From Shinella zoogloeoides (GTDB lineage: Bacteria > Pseudomonadota > Alphaproteobacteria > Rhizobiales > Rhizobiaceae), in assembly GCF_020883495.1 (NCBI RefSeq), contig NZ_CP086610.1:2461501-2525500 (forward strand): a stretch of 64,000 bases of DNA, read 5' to 3'. Made by a program: the position numbers and the translations under genes. Of this stretch, positions 61,743 through 64,000 are shown piece by piece. How positions within the stretch are numbered: position 1 is the first letter of the stretch; every line of letters begins with the position of its first letter. The notes beneath the pieces are model-generated. The model made no database searches. It was given only the letters and a program-made list of their open reading frames with translations, and was not told the origin of the DNA.

Positions 61743-63248
61743 TTAAAGCGGCATGCGCACGACCGCCGTCACGCCCTTCGGCAGATATTCGACATGCACA
61801 CTGCTGCCGAGGATCTTGTCGAGGCTCCGCTCGATCAGCACCGAACCGAAACCGCGCCGACCGACCGGATCGACGGGCGGCCCGCCGACCTCGTGCCAGG
61901 TCATGTTGAGCACGCGCTGGCCATCCTCGTTCACCACGCGGGCGGTGATCACCACCTTGCCGGATCGCACGGACAGGGCCCCGTATTTGCGGGCATTGGT
62001 GGCAAGCTCGTGCAGCACGAGGCCAAGACCGACCGCCTGGTCCGGTCCCAGTTCCACCTCGTCCTTGTGGATTTCGATCTGGTTCTCGTAGTCCATCGCA
62101 TAGGGCATGATCTGCTTCTGCAACAGCATCTTCAGGTGGATCACGCCCCATTCATGGTCGCTGAGCAGGCCATGCGCCTCCGACAGCGATTGCAGGCGGC
62201 CGGCGAAAGCCTCCATGAACTCCACCGGATCGCTGGTCTGGCGAAGGGTCTGGCGCGCCAGCGATTGCAGCATGGCGAGCGTGTTCTTCACCCGATGGTT
62301 CAGCTCCCGCAGCAGAAGGCGCGTCCGCTCGGAGGCGAGCTGGCCGTCGGTGACATCCACATTGATGCCGAGAAACACGGTCGGGCGTCCCGCCGCATCC
62401 CATTCATGCACACGGCCGCGGCCGAGCAGCCAGCGGCCGGTTTTCGCCGCCCGGAACAGGCCGTCATATTCCTTGCCGGTGGCAAGCGCGCTGCGCAGGC
62501 GGTCGATGGTGACCTTGCGGTCGGCCGGATGCACGGAGGTGAAGAATTTCCGCGCGCTCATCGGCTTTGCCGGCCTGACGCCGAGCATGCGGTAGAAGGT
62601 TTCGTTGCCGGAGACGATGCCGGTGGAGATATCCCAGAGCCAGCTCGCCACATTGGCAGCGTCGAGCGCCAGCGCATGGCGCTTCTCCTCGCGCGAGAGC
62701 GCCTCGGCGGCCAGCGTGCGCCGCCGCGCCTCGTCCTTCAGCGTGATGAGGGAAGCCGCAAGCCCCGCAAGCCGCTGCAACCGCGACAGCAGGTCCCCGG
62801 CAAGGCCGGCATGCGGCTCCACGTCGAAGACGCAGACCGTGCCGATGGCCCGGCCGCCGAGCAGGATCGGCGCACCGGCGTAAAAGCGCAGGCGCGGCTC
62901 GCCCGTCACGCTCGGCAGGCCGGCAAAGCGCGGATCGCGATGCGTGTCGGCAACGGCCATCGGCTCGCCGGGACAGGCCGCCAGCATGCGCGCGCAGAAG
63001 GAATCTTCCGATGGCGCGCGGATTTCCGGTGTGCCCTGTCGGGCAAGGAACCACTGGTCCTTGCGGCCGAGCACGGTGACGAGGGCGATCGGCACGACAA
63101 AGAGCGCGGCGGCGAGCGCGGCGATATCGTCGAAATCGGGATCGGGACCGAGAAAGACCGGCATGGCCGCGTCGAGCGCCGCCAGACGGTCGGGCGCGCC
63201 CAGAACCGCAGCGACTTCGGATGGCAATGGCTGGATATTGTCCTTCAT
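61743..63248 (-). CDS. HWE/HisKA_2 sensor histidine kinase (RsiC-like)
   Basis: This 501-residue soluble kinase has a GAF domain (about 25-165), a PAS domain (about 190-300) and a HWE/HisKA_2 dimerisation helix with the phospho-acceptor His318 in LLRELNHRVKNTLAML. An ATPase domain follows (VGLGLVLHELATNARKYGAL, RRGFGSVLIERSLDKILGS). Kinases of this class beside ecfG control the PhyR-NepR-EcfG stress switch. The start at 63248 is supported by GGGAAGAG. Confidence 0.88.
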   Translation of the reverse strand: MKDNIQPLPSEVAAVLGAPDRLAALDAAMPVFLGPDPDFDDIAALAAALFVVPIALVTVLGRKDQWFLARQGTPEIRAPSEDSFCARMLAACPGEPMAVADTHRDPRFAGLPSVTGEPRLRFYAGAPILLGGRAIGTVCVFDVEPHAGLAGDLLSRLQRLAGLAASLITLKDEARRRTLAAEALSREEKRHALALDAANVASWLWDISTGIVSGNETFYRMLGVRPAKPMSARKFFTSVHPADRKVTIDRLRSALATGKEYDGLFRAAKTGRWLLGRGRVHEWDAAGRPTVFLGINVDVTDGQLASERTRLLLRELNHRVKNTLAMLQSLARQTLRQTSDPVEFMEAFAGRLQSLSEAHGLLSDHEWGVIHLKMLLQKQIMPYAMDYENQIEIHKDEVELGPDQAVGLGLVLHELATNARKYGALSVRSGKVVITARVVNEDGQRVLNMTWHEVGGPPVDPVGRRGFGSVLIERSLDKILGSSVHVEYLPKGVTAVVRMPL

Positions 63249-63331
63249 CTCTTCCCGGTACGCGATTCTGCCCCTGTTTTCACCCGTTAAACGCGTGGCG
63301 GGCTGCATATTCGCCTCTCCCCCTTACGCTT

Positions 63332-63360
63332 GCGCCGCCCGCCGGAAGGGCGGGCGGCGC
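63332..63360. terminator. GC-rich hairpin after the sigma factor gene
   Basis: GCGCCGCCCGCC and GGCGGGCGGCGC form a 12-bp perfect stem with a 5-base loop immediately after the ecfG stop. No T-run follows, so it may slow or end transcription or protect the mRNA. Confidence 0.5.
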
Positions 63361-63368
63361 ACCGTTTC

Positions 63369-63923
63369 TCAAGATGCGAAGGCGCGCGACGTGATGGGCG
63401 CGGATATCGCATCCGGCCCGTAGTCGCTTTCCCCGCTCACCTGCAGAAGCTCCTGCAGGCGCTGGCGGGCGCGGTTCACGCGGCTCTTGATCGTGCCGAG
63501 CGCGCAGCCGCAGATTTCCGCCGCCTCCTCGTAGGAGAAGCCGGAAGCACCGACGAGGATGATCGCCTCGCGCTGCTCGTCCGGCAACTGCTCCAGCGCC
63601 TTCTTGAAATCCTGCATGTCGAGCGAGCCGTATTGCGAGGGATGCTGCGCGAGGTTCTCGGTGAAGATACCGTCGCTGTCCTGCACCTCGCGGCCGCGCT
63701 TGCGCAGCTTGCTGTAAAGCTCGTTGCGCAGGATCGTGAAGAGCCAGGCCTTCATGTTCGTGCCCATCTCGAACTGTTCCTGCTTGGCCCAGGCCTTCAT
63801 GATCGTGTCCTGCACGAGATCGTCCGCCTGGTCGTGGCGGCCGATCAGGGAGATCGCGAAGGCGCGAAGGCTCGGCAGAACGGCCAGCATCTCGCGCTTG
63901 AAAGTGGTCTGTTCCCGGTCCAT
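63369..63923 (-). CDS. ecfG: General stress response sigma factor EcfG/RpoE2
   Basis: This 184-residue ECF sigma factor has region 2 (FAISLIGRHDQADDLVQDTI, MKAWLFTILRNELYSKLRKR) and region 4 (ALEQLPDEQREAIILVGASG, YEEAAEICGCALGTIKSRVN). It matches the EcfG group, which is held by NepR and released by PhyR. The adjacent nepR upstream confirms the group. It ends in a C-terminal tail GPDAISAPITSRAFAS. Confidence 0.93.
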   Translation of the reverse strand: MDREQTTFKREMLAVLPSLRAFAISLIGRHDQADDLVQDTIMKAWAKQEQFEMGTNMKAWLFTILRNELYSKLRKRGREVQDSDGIFTENLAQHPSQYGSLDMQDFKKALEQLPDEQREAIILVGASGFSYEEAAEICGCALGTIKSRVNRARQRLQELLQVSGESDYGPDAISAPITSRAFAS

Positions 63924-63930
63924 CGCGCCC

Positions 63931-64000
63931 TCACTCGGCCCGTTGCACGCTGCCTTCGACAGCGTCCAATTTTTCGAGAAGATCCAGGAACCTCTGGGGA
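63931..64000 (-). CDS. nepR: NepR anti-sigma factor, C-terminus only
   Basis: The frame reads PQRFLDLLEKLDAVEGSVQR and ends AE before a TGA at 63931, seven bases before the ecfG start. The FLDLLEKL element is the conserved NepR helix that binds the sigma factor and PhyR. The start lies outside the window. Confidence 0.85.
   Translation of the reverse strand, partial: PQRFLDLLEKLDAVEGSVQRAE

Overview
The window comes from a high-GC alphaproteobacterium, almost certainly a Rhizobiaceae member (Sinorhizobium/Ensifer, Rhizobium or Shinella type). The best evidence is the right end: hmuSTUV haem-uptake genes, a HWE-type sensor kinase, an EcfG-type sigma factor and the C-terminus of NepR, in an order I recall from the Sinorhizobium hmu-rsiC-rpoE2-rsiA1 locus. 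RirA-type iron boxes and an EcfG-type promoter are also present.

Layout. (1) 1-7.0 kb: a very large signal-peptide-bearing adhesin made of T5SS-associated repeats, whose 3' end lies outside the window, a divergent AraC regulator and two DUF3592 membrane proteins. (2) 7.1-15.3 kb: the replication/mobilisation core of an integrative conjugative-type element, all on the minus strand (DUF932, DUF6499/DUF2285, AlpA-like HTH, RepA, DUF2840, TraF peptidase, DUF736, lytic transglycosylase, DUF3363 relaxase). No parA, traG or trb genes are present, so it looks decayed or only mobilisable. (3) 15.5-36.7 kb: accessory genes dominated by phage defence and toxin-antitoxin functions: an AbiGi-like protein, a second DUF736 and a ParB, the mobile mystery A/B (Xre/Fic) pair, a complete Gabija pair (gajA-gajB), a DUF5677-like gene split by an IS66 element, two PD-(D/E)XK-like proteins followed by AbiH, and a four-gene operon of an alpha-helical protein, a QueC-like PP-loop/zinc protein, an Xre-ImmA/IrrE protein and a PIN-like protein. 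I cannot match this last operon to a named system and regard it as the most interesting object here. (4) 36.7-44.3 kb: the island's right end: a truncated tyrosine integrase, IS256 nested in an IS3 gene, an IS21 element at a rearrangement junction, PrlF-YhaV, a BrnA-like small gene, and a 3' tRNA fragment that looks like an attachment site. Four copies of a doubled decamer near int and near this site look like integrase arm sites. (5) 44.4-64.0 kb: ordinary chromosome: glycosyltransferase-like genes, arsC, a LacI-regulated thuA/thuB-like pair, an SMR efflux gene with TetR, truncated haemoglobin, an iron/haem block (DUF2325, HmuQ-like, VOC, TonB, hmuSTUV) and the general stress response genes.

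How it fits together: a mobile element apparently integrated at a tRNA 3' end, carried a defence cluster as cargo, and was later eroded by IS insertions that removed the integrase catalytic domain. The chromosome to the right shows clear regulatory signals: two TGA-N9-TCA iron boxes, LacI- and TetR-type operators and a GGAAC-N19-TT promoter. All functional calls come from reading the sequence and family knowledge; no database search was run.
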